13,311 bases of DNA from UBA10107 sp964572885. GTDB taxonomy: Archaea; Nanobdellota; Nanobdellia; Woesearchaeales; UBA10107. Location of the stretch: assembly GCA_964572885.1 (NCBI GenBank), contig CAZNFC010000019.1:1-13311 (forward strand). Direction: 5' to 3'. Position numbers and translations under genes: made by a program. Numbering within the stretch: position 1 is the stretch's first letter; each line of letters starts with the position of its first letter. The notes under the pieces were generated by a model. That model did no database searches, had not been told where the DNA came from, and saw nothing but the letters and a program-made list of their open reading frames with translations. This document shows positions 1 to 7,562 of the stretch, in pieces.

Positions 1-3000
1 TTTATATCTCTTATAATTCTGGCACTAGTATCATTTAGCGTTAGCGCTCAAGCGATTGCAAACCCAACTGCGCCAGTTCTTGGAGAAGCAGGAAGATTCA
101 TAATTCTAGCAAGTCAGACAGTTACAACAACTTCTGGAAGCGTTATCAGCGATGGAGATATCGGAGTATTAGATCAAGCTCGTACATTTATCACAGGATT
201 TACACCAAGCGGAAGCCAAGGTGCATTCGTTGAACTTACAAATGGAATGTCATATGCGTCAGATGATTCTAATCCATTACCATTTCCACAACCTTTACAT
301 TATTCAACATTACCAGTAGGGGCACAATGGCCGACTACTCTTGCTATGATTGATCAAAGCAGAACAGATTTAGGAGTTGCAGATACTTTCTTAGCAGCAG
401 ATCCAAATCCAAGCGCACCTACTCAAGTTTTAGCGACAGAATTAGGGACATTAACACTTACTAGAGGAGTCTATAAGACTGCTTCAAGCGTTACAATACA
501 AACTGGTAATCTTACATTGGATGCGCAAAATGATCCAAATTCAGTTTTCATTTTCGTAATAGGCGGTACACTTACAACTGGAGCTCCAGGCGGTAATATT
601 ATTTTAATAAATGGCGCAAGAGCTAATAATGTCTACTGGAGAACAGCAGGATTAACACAAATCGGTTCAAACACTTTTTTCAAAGGTAATGTATTCGCTT
701 TCACACAAGTAAATGTGATTACAGATGCAAACGTAGAAGGAAGATTATTGGCATCAACTGACCAAGTTACATTACAATCTAATGTTGTTACAATGCCAGC
801 AGCATTGCCACCAACACCTGTTTTAACAACAATCAACTTATCTTCAACATCAGAAAATGTTACAGTTGGAAATACATTCCAATTAAATGCAAGAGGTCTT
901 GATCAATTTAATGCACCTATTGCTGCAAATATCTCTTTTGATTCAAGCAATTCATCTATTGCTACAGTAGACAATGCAACAGGACTTATCACTACAATGA
1001 CTAATGGTGATGTTATAATTAACGCATCAAGCGGAACTGTAAGTTCAATAAGCACAATGACAGTTAGAACATTACCTGTTTTAACAACAATCAACTTATC
1101 TTCAACAGCAGCAAATCTTACTATCAGATCAACATTACAGTTAAATGTAACAAGTTTCGATCAGTTTAATGATTCAATAAATGCAACAATTGTTTACACA
1201 TCAAGTGATATTGGTGTTGCTAATGTTTCATCTTCAGGTTTAATTACAGCAAACGCTTCCGGAACAGCTACAATTACTGCAACAAGCGGAACTGTAAATG
1301 CAACAAGCATAATTACTGTAGAAACAATAACTCCAATACTTAATCACATTGGTTCAAAGAGTGTAACACAAGGAACACAACTTAACTTCACAATAACAGC
1401 TACAAGTCCAAACGGATTTAACTTAACATTCGTAGTTTTAGGAAATCCTATAACTGCAAACTTTACAGATAATCTCGACGGAACAGCTACATTCATTTGG
1501 AATCCAATCTCAAGCGACGTTGGAGTTACTAATATGAACTTCACAGTTACTGACGGAATAAAATCAGCAAGCGAAGTCGTATCAATAACAGTAAATACAT
1601 TCCAAGCGCCAACAACATTTACAACATTTTCGTCAGCACAGTTACCTGTAGATTTAGGAACTGCTGGTAACTTTGTTATCTTAACAAAATCAGGAATCTC
1701 AACAACTGGAACAACTTCAATTGTTGGAGATATAGGAGTTAGTCCAATCGACGATACTGCAATCACAGGATTCGGTTTGATAGGAGACGAAACAACTGAT
1801 TCATTCAAAACATCAGCTTTAATCAGCGGAAAAGTTTATGCAGCTAACTATGTTGCTCCAACACCTGTCAATATGGGTGTTGCTGTAAACGACATGGAAA
1901 TAGCTTACACAGATGCAGCAGGAAGAACAAATCCTACAGCTACTGAACTTAACGCAGGAAATATCGGCGGATTAACATTAGCTCCTGGTCTTTACAAATG
2001 GGGTACTGGGGTAACAATACCAACTGATGTAACTCTTGATTGTCAAGGAGACACAAATGCAGTTTACATATTCCAAATCGCGCAAACATTGGATATCAGC
2101 TCTGCTAAACAAGTCATCTTAAGTGGTGGTTGTCAGGCAAAGAATATCTTCTGGCAAGTCGCAGGAGCAACTACTCTTGGAACAAACTCAGTTTTCAACG
2201 GGAATATTTTAGATCAAACAAATATTGCAGTGCAAACTGGAGCAACATTAAATGGAAGAGCATTAGCTCAGACAGCAGTTACATTAGATGCTAACGCAGT
2301 CTCATTACCAAATGTTGTAGGACAATATGTATTAGCAAACGTATGGAGAAATGCGAATTACAATATAACATTGAACGCAACAGAGTTTAACAACTCACCA
2401 ATTGCTTACATCAATTACACTTTAAACGGTGTTTCTGGTCAGATAATTGGAAACTACGGAAACATATTAATCAACACTAATGGAAACAACACTTTAGTAT
2501 TTTATGCTGTTGACACATCAGGCAATGTTGAATCACCAAGCACACTTTATGCGATGCTTGACGTAGTCGTTCCAACAATAAATTCATTTACACTATCTGC
2601 AACAAATGTAGAAGTTGGAAATGTAATAACTGGAACATGCATAGTAAGCGATAATCTCGATACAAACATTGTAGGCGTAGTAACTGGTATTGACACATCA
2701 AGTGCTGGATCAAAGACAGCTAAATGTACAGCAACAGACGCAGCAAATAACATTGCAACAGCAACTACAACATACACTGTAAATCCAACACCTTCAGGTG
2801 GCGGAAATGGCGGTGGAGGCGGTGGCGGAAGCGGTTCAAGCGTATTTTGTACTCCTAGTTACCAATGTGGCGACTGGGGAACTTGTGTTAATTCAGTACA
2901 AGCAAGAATGTGTGTCTCTCTGGATAAATGTTCAGAAAATACACTTCAAACACAATCCTGTTTGTTACCTGCAGGAACTGCAATACAAGCAAACAATAAT

Positions 3001-3189
3001 GCAAAACCAACACCAGTACAAGTAATATCTGTGCCTACTGTTAACACAGGACTTGAAGGAATAACTGGAGCTGCAGTCGGAAACGAAGGCAAATCAGGAA
3101 TACCTTTATGGGTTAAGATTACTGCATTAATTGTTGTCGCAATGGCGGCAGGAATTGCAATTGTAATAAATGTACGTAAACCGTACTAA
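1..3189 (+). CDS. Secreted, membrane-anchored protein with two ice-binding-like (DUF3494) domains and Ig-like modules; 5' partial
   Basis: The frame is open from base 1 and codes for 1062 visible residues, so the true start lies left of the window; the first internal Met codon (247) would cut domain one in half. Visible residues 1-18 look like the end of a signal peptide (SVSAQA). Domains in order: DUF3494 about 27-268 (LGEAGRFIILAS, GDIGV), two Big_2-like Ig repeats about 274-440, a putative Ig/cadherin-like module 442-532, a second DUF3494 550-770 (LGTAGNFVILTKSG, GDIGVSP, NAVYIFQIAQTL), a further beta-rich part, a HYR-like repeat about 858-928, a Gly-rich linker, a six-Cys thrombospondin-1-like segment 950-987, and a C-terminal membrane helix about 1036-1058 followed by RKPY. 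Many N-x-S/T sequons suggest N-glycosylation. DUF3494 proteins bind ice in some organisms and may act as adhesins in others, so ice binding is inferred. The C-terminus should anchor the protein outside the cell. Confidence 0.9.
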   Translation, partial: FISLIILALVSFSVSAQAIANPTAPVLGEAGRFIILASQTVTTTSGSVISDGDIGVLDQARTFITGFTPSGSQGAFVELTNGMSYASDDSNPLPFPQPLHYSTLPVGAQWPTTLAMIDQSRTDLGVADTFLAADPNPSAPTQVLATELGTLTLTRGVYKTASSVTIQTGNLTLDAQNDPNSVFIFVIGGTLTTGAPGGNIILINGARANNVYWRTAGLTQIGSNTFFKGNVFAFTQVNVITDANVEGRLLASTDQVTLQSNVVTMPAALPPTPVLTTINLSSTSENVTVGNTFQLNARGLDQFNAPIAANISFDSSNSSIATVDNATGLITTMTNGDVIINASSGTVSSISTMTVRTLPVLTTINLSSTAANLTIRSTLQLNVTSFDQFNDSINATIVYTSSDIGVANVSSSGLITANASGTATITATSGTVNATSIITVETITPILNHIGSKSVTQGTQLNFTITATSPNGFNLTFVVLGNPITANFTDNLDGTATFIWNPISSDVGVTNMNFTVTDGIKSASEVVSITVNTFQAPTTFTTFSSAQLPVDLGTAGNFVILTKSGISTTGTTSIVGDIGVSPIDDTAITGFGLIGDETTDSFKTSALISGKVYAANYVAPTPVNMGVAVNDMEIAYTDAAGRTNPTATELNAGNIGGLTLAPGLYKWGTGVTIPTDVTLDCQGDTNAVYIFQIAQTLDISSAKQVILSGGCQAKNIFWQVAGATTLGTNSVFNGNILDQTNIAVQTGATLNGRALAQTAVTLDANAVSLPNVVGQYVLANVWRNANYNITLNATEFNNSPIAYINYTLNGVSGQIIGNYGNILINTNGNNTLVFYAVDTSGNVESPSTLYAMLDVVVPTINSFTLSATNVEVGNVITGTCIVSDNLDTNIVGVVTGIDTSSAGSKTAKCTATDAANNIATATTTYTVNPTPSGGGNGGGGGGGSGSSVFCTPSYQCGDWGTCVNSVQARMCVSLDKCSENTLQTQSCLLPAGTAIQANNNAKPTPVQVISVPTVNTGLEGITGAAVGNEGKSGIPLWVKITALIVVAMAAGIAIVINVRKPY
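816..849 (+). repeat. 34-bp exact direct repeat, copy 1
   Basis: This block is identical to 1074-1107. It codes for the start of the first Big_2-like Ig module (PVLTTINLSST). The two copies are 258 bp apart, exactly 86 codons. Confidence 0.9.
1074..1107 (+). repeat. 34-bp exact direct repeat, copy 2
   Basis: Second copy of the 816-849 block, at the start of the second Big_2-like module. A further 15-bp identity (1028-1042 and 1283-1297) lies near the ends of the two modules, which fits tandem duplication of one Ig module. Confidence 0.9.
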
Positions 3190-3206
3190 CTTTTTATTTT
3201 CATTTT
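3190..3206 (+). terminator. Oligo-T terminator after the surface-protein gene
   Basis: T-rich tract directly after the stop codon at 3187-3189, with two runs of four to five T. Archaeal RNA polymerase commonly terminates at such tracts without a hairpin. Placement is inferred. Confidence 0.4.
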
Positions 3207-3230
3207 GTTACTTCCTGATGACTATCAATT

Positions 3231-3245
3231 AGAAAGCCTTATATA
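3231..3245 (+). promoter_or_regulatory. BRE/TATA promoter of the DEAD-box helicase gene
   Basis: A purine-rich BRE-like AGAAAG precedes a TATA-like CTTATATA centred near 3241.5. Using the 26-base spacing seen elsewhere in this window, transcription would start near 3268, about 148 bases before the helicase ATG. A second AT-rich box at about 3261-3266 could give a slightly shorter leader. Confidence 0.55.
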
Positions 3246-3267
3246 CTACCTATCAAGATAATATATC

Positions 3268-3415
3268 TATTGGTACACAAATAAACCAAAAACAGGAGCA
3301 AAACTCCTTCAAACGGGCGAAAAGAAGCTCATCAAAATGTTCTTCTTTTCTTAAAAAATACCATAGCTGGCATTGACGTACAAAGATACGAATGTCTAAG
3401 CGGAATTAAACAAAA
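3268..3415 (+). promoter_or_regulatory. Long foldable 5' leader of the DEAD-box helicase mRNA
   Basis: About 148 bases with three hairpins read by eye: AGGAG (3294-3298) with CTCCT (3304-3308) and a five-base loop; a nine-base-pair stem of 3319-3327 with 3342-3350; and a stem of 3369-3374 with 3391-3396 (one G-U pair) continued by CGTA 3377-3380 with TACG 3387-3390. Two five-codon reading frames, MFFFS (3337-3354) and MSKRN (3392-3409), lie inside it. No clear Shine-Dalgarno site precedes ATG 3416. Long structured leaders are known for cold-regulated DEAD-box helicase genes; a regulatory role here is inferred. Confidence 0.5.
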
Positions 3416-4750
3416 ATGAATTTGAAAGAAATAAAATTACAACCAGAATTAGAGAAGGCTGTCATGGATTTAGGATTCTCAGAATTTACTGAAATCCAGG
3501 AAAAATGCATTCCACTGTTACAAGCAGGAAAAGACGTCATCGGCCAGTCACACACTGGTTCCGGAAAGACAGCAGCATTCGGATTTCCTTTGCTGGAAAA
3601 AGTTAATCCAGGACAGGGATTACAAGCACTTGTTTTAGTTCCTACAAGGGAATTATGCAACCAAGTCGCAAAAGAATTAGTCAAATTCTCAAAATATAAG
3701 AGAGTTCATATTGCTGAAGTCTATGGAGGAGTCTCAATAAACCCTCAATTCGAGGCAATAAGAAGAGCAGAAGTTGTCGTAGGAACTCCAGGAAGGATGT
3801 TAGATCATCTCGAAAGAAGGACTATCGACTTAAGCAAAGTAAAGATCTTAGTATTGGATGAAGCGGACAAGATGTTTGAGATGGGATTTGTCGATGATGT
3901 AAAAAAAATAATCACACAAGTCCAGAAAGACAGACAGACGATGTTGTTCAGCGCAACGATGTCAAAGGAAGTTCATGAAATAGCGAAATATTACATGAAG
4001 AATCCTGAAAAGGTCAAATTAAATTCATATCTTGACAAAGGAAAGATAATACAGCATTATTACAACGTAGATTCAAGAGATAAATTCTCATTGCTGGTCC
4101 ATATAATGAAGCAGTTAAGAGGATTATCTATTGTTTTCTGCGCAACAAGAAGGATGGTCGATCAATTAGGAAGAAATCTTGAGAAGAACGGCGTGAGAGC
4201 TATGGCTTTGCACGGCGGATTGACTCAGAATAAAAGACAAAGAGTAATGGAAATGTTCCATAACGGAAAATTAGATGTTCTTGTAGCTTCAGATGTCGCG
4301 GCAAGAGGATTGGACATAAAGAATGTCGCTTTGGTAGTCAACTATGACATACCAAGAACATCACAGGATTACGTCCACAGGATAGGAAGGACTGCAAGAG
4401 CAGGAAGCGAAGGAAAAGTAGTTTCACTATTAGCACCTCAGGACCATGATAATTTCAGGACTGTACTGCAGGACAGGTCTCTTATGGTGGAGAAAATCGA
4501 ATTGCCTGCTTTCGAAAGAGTTGAGTTCGCCAAAGGCGAGACGAGACAAAGATTCGAAGGTGGAAGAAGATTCGGCGGCGGTGGCGATAGAAGAGGAAGT
4601 TCTAGCGGCTACAGAGGCGGATATGGTTCAAGAGAAGAAAGACCTCGTTACGGCTCAGGAAACAGGTCAGGCGGATCAAGATACGGCGGCCATAGAAGCG
4701 ATGACAGCCATGAAAGACGCGGAACTGGATTCAGGGATTCCAGATATTAA
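3416..4750 (+). CDS. DEAD-box ATP-dependent RNA helicase with RGG-like tail
   Basis: A 444-residue cytoplasmic RNA helicase that uses ATP to unwind or remodel RNA duplexes. All core motifs are present: Q motif region about 22-28, motif I SHTGSGKT (45-52), Ia PTREL (76-80), Ib TPGR (124-127), II DEAD (148-151), III SAT (179-181), IV around 239-242, V ARGLD (296-300), VI HRIGRTAR (321-328). Residues about 377-444 form a tail rich in Gly, Arg, Ser and Tyr, the sort of RGG-like extension that adds nonspecific RNA binding. The start at 3416 puts MNLKEIKLQPEL directly before the Q motif, as usual for the family. The closest roles are bacterial CsdA/RhlE-like and archaeal DeaD proteins in cold adaptation, ribosome assembly or RNA decay; the exact role cannot be read from sequence. 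Its leader is long and foldable. It is convergent with argS, with a gap of nine bases. Confidence 0.97.
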   Translation: MNLKEIKLQPELEKAVMDLGFSEFTEIQEKCIPLLQAGKDVIGQSHTGSGKTAAFGFPLLEKVNPGQGLQALVLVPTRELCNQVAKELVKFSKYKRVHIAEVYGGVSINPQFEAIRRAEVVVGTPGRMLDHLERRTIDLSKVKILVLDEADKMFEMGFVDDVKKIITQVQKDRQTMLFSATMSKEVHEIAKYYMKNPEKVKLNSYLDKGKIIQHYYNVDSRDKFSLLVHIMKQLRGLSIVFCATRRMVDQLGRNLEKNGVRAMALHGGLTQNKRQRVMEMFHNGKLDVLVASDVAARGLDIKNVALVVNYDIPRTSQDYVHRIGRTARAGSEGKVVSLLAPQDHDNFRTVLQDRSLMVEKIELPAFERVEFAKGETRQRFEGGRRFGGGGDRRGSSSGYRGGYGSREERPRYGSGNRSGGSRYGGHRSDDSHERRGTGFRDSRY

Positions 4751-4761
4751 TTTTTTATTTT
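4751..4761 (+). terminator. Oligo-T terminator after the helicase gene
   Basis: A run of six T, an A and more T directly after the stop at 4748-4750. It fits a hairpin-independent archaeal terminator and slightly overlaps the argS stop codon on the other strand. Confidence 0.45.
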
Positions 4762-6424
4762 ACATTCTTTCTATAACAGGTATTCCAAGTAAATACAAAG
4801 CGTTCTTCAATACTTGGGAAAAGCAATCTACAAGCACCAATCTGAACTGTTCGTTATCTGAACCAATCACCTGATTGGAATGATAGAATTCGTTGAATGT
4901 CTGAGCAAGATGATTTGCGTAATTAGCGATGCTGTGCGGCTCAAGATTATTGTATGACTGCAACACCACATCAGGGAATTTACTTAACTCCAAGATCAAA
5001 TTAACTTCTTTCTCATCCAATGAAACATCAAATTTCTTATTTGAATATTTAGCTTTCTCCAATATGCTTTTAGCTCTTGCATATGAATAAAGCAAATAAG
5101 GACCGGTATCTCCCTCAAATCTTAATGCTTCATGCTTGTCGAATACGATTGATTTATTCGTATCCTGCTTAAGCATTGAATATTTTAATGCAGCAATTGC
5201 AATAGCCAAAGATCTTTTACCAAGCTCTTTTGAACTTATTTTCTCTCTCTTTTTTATTTCTGAGGATGCATGTTCAACCAATTCATCCTTAAAGTCAGAA
5301 TAAAGTATATTGTCTCCTGTCCTTGAAGACATCTTTCCTTCAGGCAGACGAACTTCAGATATAGGGACGTACTGGCAGTTCTTGGCCTGTTTGAATTTCA
5401 TCAATTCAAGAGTCTTGATCATCTGATACACATGAAGCCTTTGAGCCGATCCTACAACATATACTGCTCTGTCTATCTTGTGCTCTTCAAATTTTTTCTC
5501 AGCTAATGCCAAATCCTTGGTAGAATACAGTACAGTCCCATCGCTTCTCAATAAGACCCAGACTCCAAGATCATATTTCTCTAAATTAACAATCGTCGCT
5601 CCATTGTCAACTTCTGCGATTTTCTTATTGACAAGTTCTTTTGCAATATCTTTTCCTCTTTTCTCTACGTGAGACTCAAAGAAATACTGGTCGAAATGTG
5701 TATCAAGTTCCTTGTAAATCGCTTCGAATGAATCCAATGATAACTTTCTTGTCTCTTCCCACAATTTATTTAATTTCTTATCTTTCTTTGATTCAAGCTT
5801 CCTGTTTATCTCATTTACTTCTTCCTGTAATTCAGGCTTTTCTAAAAGTTTCTTGACAGCCTCGACATATATTGAAGCTATCCATGACTCATCATCTTTC
5901 AATCTTTCTTTCTTATGATATTTCAGATAGCACCAAAGCCATTTTGCTACGTGCATCCCTGTGTCTCCCTGATAATTTACTCTTAAGACTTTATTCCCTT
6001 CGAACTCAAGTATCCTTGAGATGCTCTCTCCAAGAGAAGTTCCTCTTATATGGCCTATATGGAACGCCTTATGCGTATTTGCCTGAGAGAATTCGACCAT
6101 GATCTTTTCTTTTGCATACGCGCCTTTTCCATAGTTATCTTTCTCTTTAAGAATCAAGTTCAATATCTCTTCTGCCAATGTATTTTTATCAACAAAGAAA
6201 TTGACATAAGGCCCTATTGCTAATATCTTATCAACACCTTTTATCTCTCCAAGTCTTTTAGAAATATCCTTTGCGATCTCGACAGGAGATTTCTTCATCT
6301 CTTTCGATAATGAAAAGCAGGGAAATGCGTAATCTCCTAACTTAGGATCAGGAGGGACTTCAAGCTCAACTTCTTTTTTCAGGTGTTTCTTTAAAGCTAA
6401 ACTAATCTCTTTTTTGAAATCCAT
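4760..6424 (-). CDS. argS: Arginyl-tRNA synthetase (class I)
   Basis: A 554-residue enzyme that charges tRNA-Arg with arginine using ATP, in the cytoplasm. The order is an N-terminal Arg-tRNA-synthetase domain (about 1-80), the class I catalytic core with HIGH (122-125, in AFHIGHIRG) and KMSS (364-367, in PEGKMSSRTGD), and a C-terminal alpha-helical DALR anticodon-binding domain from about 440, ending in LLGIPVIERM. The DTGPYLLYSYARA stretch at the start of the last domain is typical of ArgRS. Length and domain order match full-size enzymes and nothing appears to be missing. ATG 6424 is supported by a TATA-like box centred 26.5 bases upstream, which implies a leaderless mRNA; no Shine-Dalgarno site is present. 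The upstream 58-aa gene is on the same strand but argS has its own promoter. The only oddity is the very tight convergent arrangement with the helicase gene. Confidence 0.98.
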   Translation of the reverse strand: MDFKKEISLALKKHLKKEVELEVPPDPKLGDYAFPCFSLSKEMKKSPVEIAKDISKRLGEIKGVDKILAIGPYVNFFVDKNTLAEEILNLILKEKDNYGKGAYAKEKIMVEFSQANTHKAFHIGHIRGTSLGESISRILEFEGNKVLRVNYQGDTGMHVAKWLWCYLKYHKKERLKDDESWIASIYVEAVKKLLEKPELQEEVNEINRKLESKKDKKLNKLWEETRKLSLDSFEAIYKELDTHFDQYFFESHVEKRGKDIAKELVNKKIAEVDNGATIVNLEKYDLGVWVLLRSDGTVLYSTKDLALAEKKFEEHKIDRAVYVVGSAQRLHVYQMIKTLELMKFKQAKNCQYVPISEVRLPEGKMSSRTGDNILYSDFKDELVEHASSEIKKREKISSKELGKRSLAIAIAALKYSMLKQDTNKSIVFDKHEALRFEGDTGPYLLYSYARAKSILEKAKYSNKKFDVSLDEKEVNLILELSKFPDVVLQSYNNLEPHSIANYANHLAQTFNEFYHSNQVIGSDNEQFRLVLVDCFSQVLKNALYLLGIPVIERM

Positions 6425-6446
6425 GAATTAAAAATAAAAGAAGGAG

Positions 6447-6454
6447 ATTATAAA
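6447..6454 (-). promoter_or_regulatory. TATA box of argS (leaderless)
   Basis: On the minus strand this reads TTTATAAT, centred 26.5 bases from the A of ATG 6424. This spacing puts the transcription start at or next to the start codon. It lies between the 58-aa gene stop and argS. Confidence 0.55.
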
Positions 6455-6458
6455 GATT

Positions 6459-6478
6459 GCTGAATCTCAGAATTCAGC
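6459..6478 (-). terminator. Perfect 7-bp inverted repeat over the 58-aa gene stop codon
   Basis: GCTGAAT (6459-6465) and ATTCAGC (6472-6478) are perfect inverted copies around a six-base loop that holds the stop codon (6467-6469). In the direction of the 58-aa gene the hairpin is followed by a moderately T-rich stretch, so it may end that transcript before the argS promoter. This could also be chance; termination is inferred. Confidence 0.3.
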
Positions 6479-6643
6479 TTCCTCTTCAACCCTTTTCTCC
6501 TCAGATGGATCTTCCAATTCTTCTTCATATCCTCTAAGGAATGCAGAGTCTCTTATCGAATCTTCACTGTCAACTTCTTCGTCAGCGTCAGCTTCCTCTT
6601 TGCTGAAGCTGTCGTCATACACTTCATCTAATTCTTCTTTCAT
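6467..6643 (-). CDS. Small acidic protein, 58 aa, with AFLRGY motif
   Basis: A short gene of 58 residues, starting MKEELDEVYDD and ending EEEAEF. It is extremely acidic and hydrophilic, with no Cys, no signal peptide and no membrane segment. Its one hydrophobic patch is SAFLRGYEEEL (about 33-43). The same patch recurs as EAFLKGYGHA at the end of the 46-aa protein at 10372-10512, so the two are likely members of one family. Evidence that it is real: a Shine-Dalgarno GAGGT (6653-6657) nine bases before ATG 6643, a TATA box further upstream that gives a 26-base leader, and the shared motif. It lies just upstream of argS on the same strand. The function is unknown. The acidic, probably disordered body with a short conserved aromatic segment suggests a peptide that docks on a partner protein, but that is inference. 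Confidence 0.7.
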   Translation of the reverse strand: MKEELDEVYDDSFSKEEADADEEVDSEDSIRDSAFLRGYEEELEDPSEEKRVEEEAEF

Positions 6644-6652
6644 TCGTCATGT

Positions 6653-6657
6653 ACCTC
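6653..6657 (-). promoter_or_regulatory. Shine-Dalgarno site of the 58-aa gene
   Basis: GAGGT on the minus strand, nine bases before ATG 6643. It decides the start over the out-of-frame ATG at 6650 and supports translation of this short frame. Confidence 0.6.
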
Positions 6658-6691
6658 TTTTTTAATTGACTCTTACCCCATTGTGCTTACA

Positions 6692-6699
6692 TTTATATA
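6692..6699 (-). promoter_or_regulatory. TATA box of the 58-aa gene, in the divergent AT-rich spacer
   Basis: On the minus strand it reads TATATAAA, centred about 52 bases from ATG 6643, which predicts a leader of about 26 bases. The spacer 6691-6735 is almost entirely A and T and also serves the divergent lgt gene. For lgt the candidates are a box at about 6739-6747 (leader near 20 bases) or one at about 6770-6777, which would be too close to ATG 6789. I cannot decide between them. Confidence 0.45.
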
Positions 6700-6788
6700 T
6701 TGTGTATAAGAAATATATATTGATATATATTTATGGCGTTTTATTTAAGAGGAATACCCTTAAATAAGTCAATTTCACCATTAATTTC

Positions 6789-7562
6789 ATGTTTACAAGC
6801 AAATTAAGCCCGGTTCTTCTGAATTTAGGACCATTTGAGATAAGATACTACGGTTTGTTCTATATTTTAGGATTTATTCTTTCTTATTTTATTCTTAAAC
6901 ATCTTTCAAAGAAAGGTTTGATTAAATTAACAGATAAAAAAATAGAAGATCTGCTTGTTTATGCCGGTGTTTCCGGGATAATCTGTGCAAGAATATTTTA
7001 TGTCTTAGTCTATAATCTTTCTTATTATGTTAAAAATCCATTTGAGATTATTGCTGTATGGCACGGAGGATTAAGCATACATGGAGGAATAATAGGAGGA
7101 TTGTTTGGAATATATTTATTCGGGAGAAAATACAAATGTGATTTTCTGCACCTTCTTGATGCTTCAATCATTCCGTTTGCTTTAGCCGCAGGAATAGGAA
7201 GATTCGGGAACTTTTTCAATGCAGAACTATATGGACCGATAACTTCAGTACCTTGGTGCGTCAATTTTCCTAATGTAATCGGCTGCAGGCATCCGTGGCC
7301 AATCTATGATGCAATATCTAATTTTATAGTATTTGGATTATTATGGGCCCTTAAAGATAAAAAACTGAAAAAAGGCACGATATTTTCATCATTCTTGATT
7401 TTTTATTCAATATCAAGATTCTTGACTGAATTTGTAAGAGTGCCTGATCCCCAATTAGGATATTTAATATTCGGGCTGACTATGGGGCAGATACTTAATG
7501 TTATAATGTTTACAATAGGAATATTTTTAATTCTATCTATTTACAGGAAGAAACATGCCTAA
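6789..7562 (+). CDS. lgt: Prolipoprotein diacylglyceryl transferase
   Basis: A 257-residue polytopic membrane enzyme, about seven helices expected. In bacteria Lgt moves a diacylglyceryl group from phosphatidylglycerol to the lipobox cysteine of prolipoproteins, the first step in lipoprotein maturation. Visible signature features: the N-terminal PFEIRYYGLFYILGF, GGLSIHGGIIGG (93-104) with the key His98, the Lgt signature GRFGNFFNAELYG (137-149) with Arg138, Asn141 and Glu146, HPWPIYDA (168-175, usually HPxQLYE), and TEFVR (213-217) with the late conserved Arg. The length is at the short end for the family. In an archaeon the lipid donor would probably be an ether lipid, so the substrate is inferred. 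The gene overlaps the following ferredoxin gene by eight bases, so the two are very likely co-transcribed. No Shine-Dalgarno site precedes ATG 6789, but the start fits the family N-terminus. Confidence 0.95.
   Translation: MFTSKLSPVLLNLGPFEIRYYGLFYILGFILSYFILKHLSKKGLIKLTDKKIEDLLVYAGVSGIICARIFYVLVYNLSYYVKNPFEIIAVWHGGLSIHGGIIGGLFGIYLFGRKYKCDFLHLLDASIIPFALAAGIGRFGNFFNAELYGPITSVPWCVNFPNVIGCRHPWPIYDAISNFIVFGLLWALKDKKLKKGTIFSSFLIFYSISRFLTEFVRVPDPQLGYLIFGLTMGQILNVIMFTIGIFLILSIYRKKHA

Noticed and set aside
633..2777. Minus-strand reading frames of 60-150 codons opposite the surface-protein gene.
   Set aside because: They mirror its Thr- and Asn-rich repeats, lack promoters and domains, and their products resemble nothing.
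2798..3025. Plus-strand frame of 75 codons inside the 3' part of the surface-protein gene.
   Set aside because: It is an out-of-frame reading of the Gly-rich linker and Cys-rich segment, which are clearly coding in the main frame.
247..3189. Start of the surface protein at the Met codon 247.
   Set aside because: The frame is open back to base 1 and codes for a signal-peptide end and the first strands of the DUF3494 domain, so the gene starts outside the window.
4446..4874. Plus-strand 142-codon frame over the end of the helicase gene.
   Set aside because: It is an out-of-frame shadow of the Arg/Gly-rich tail and continues antisense into argS, with no start signals.
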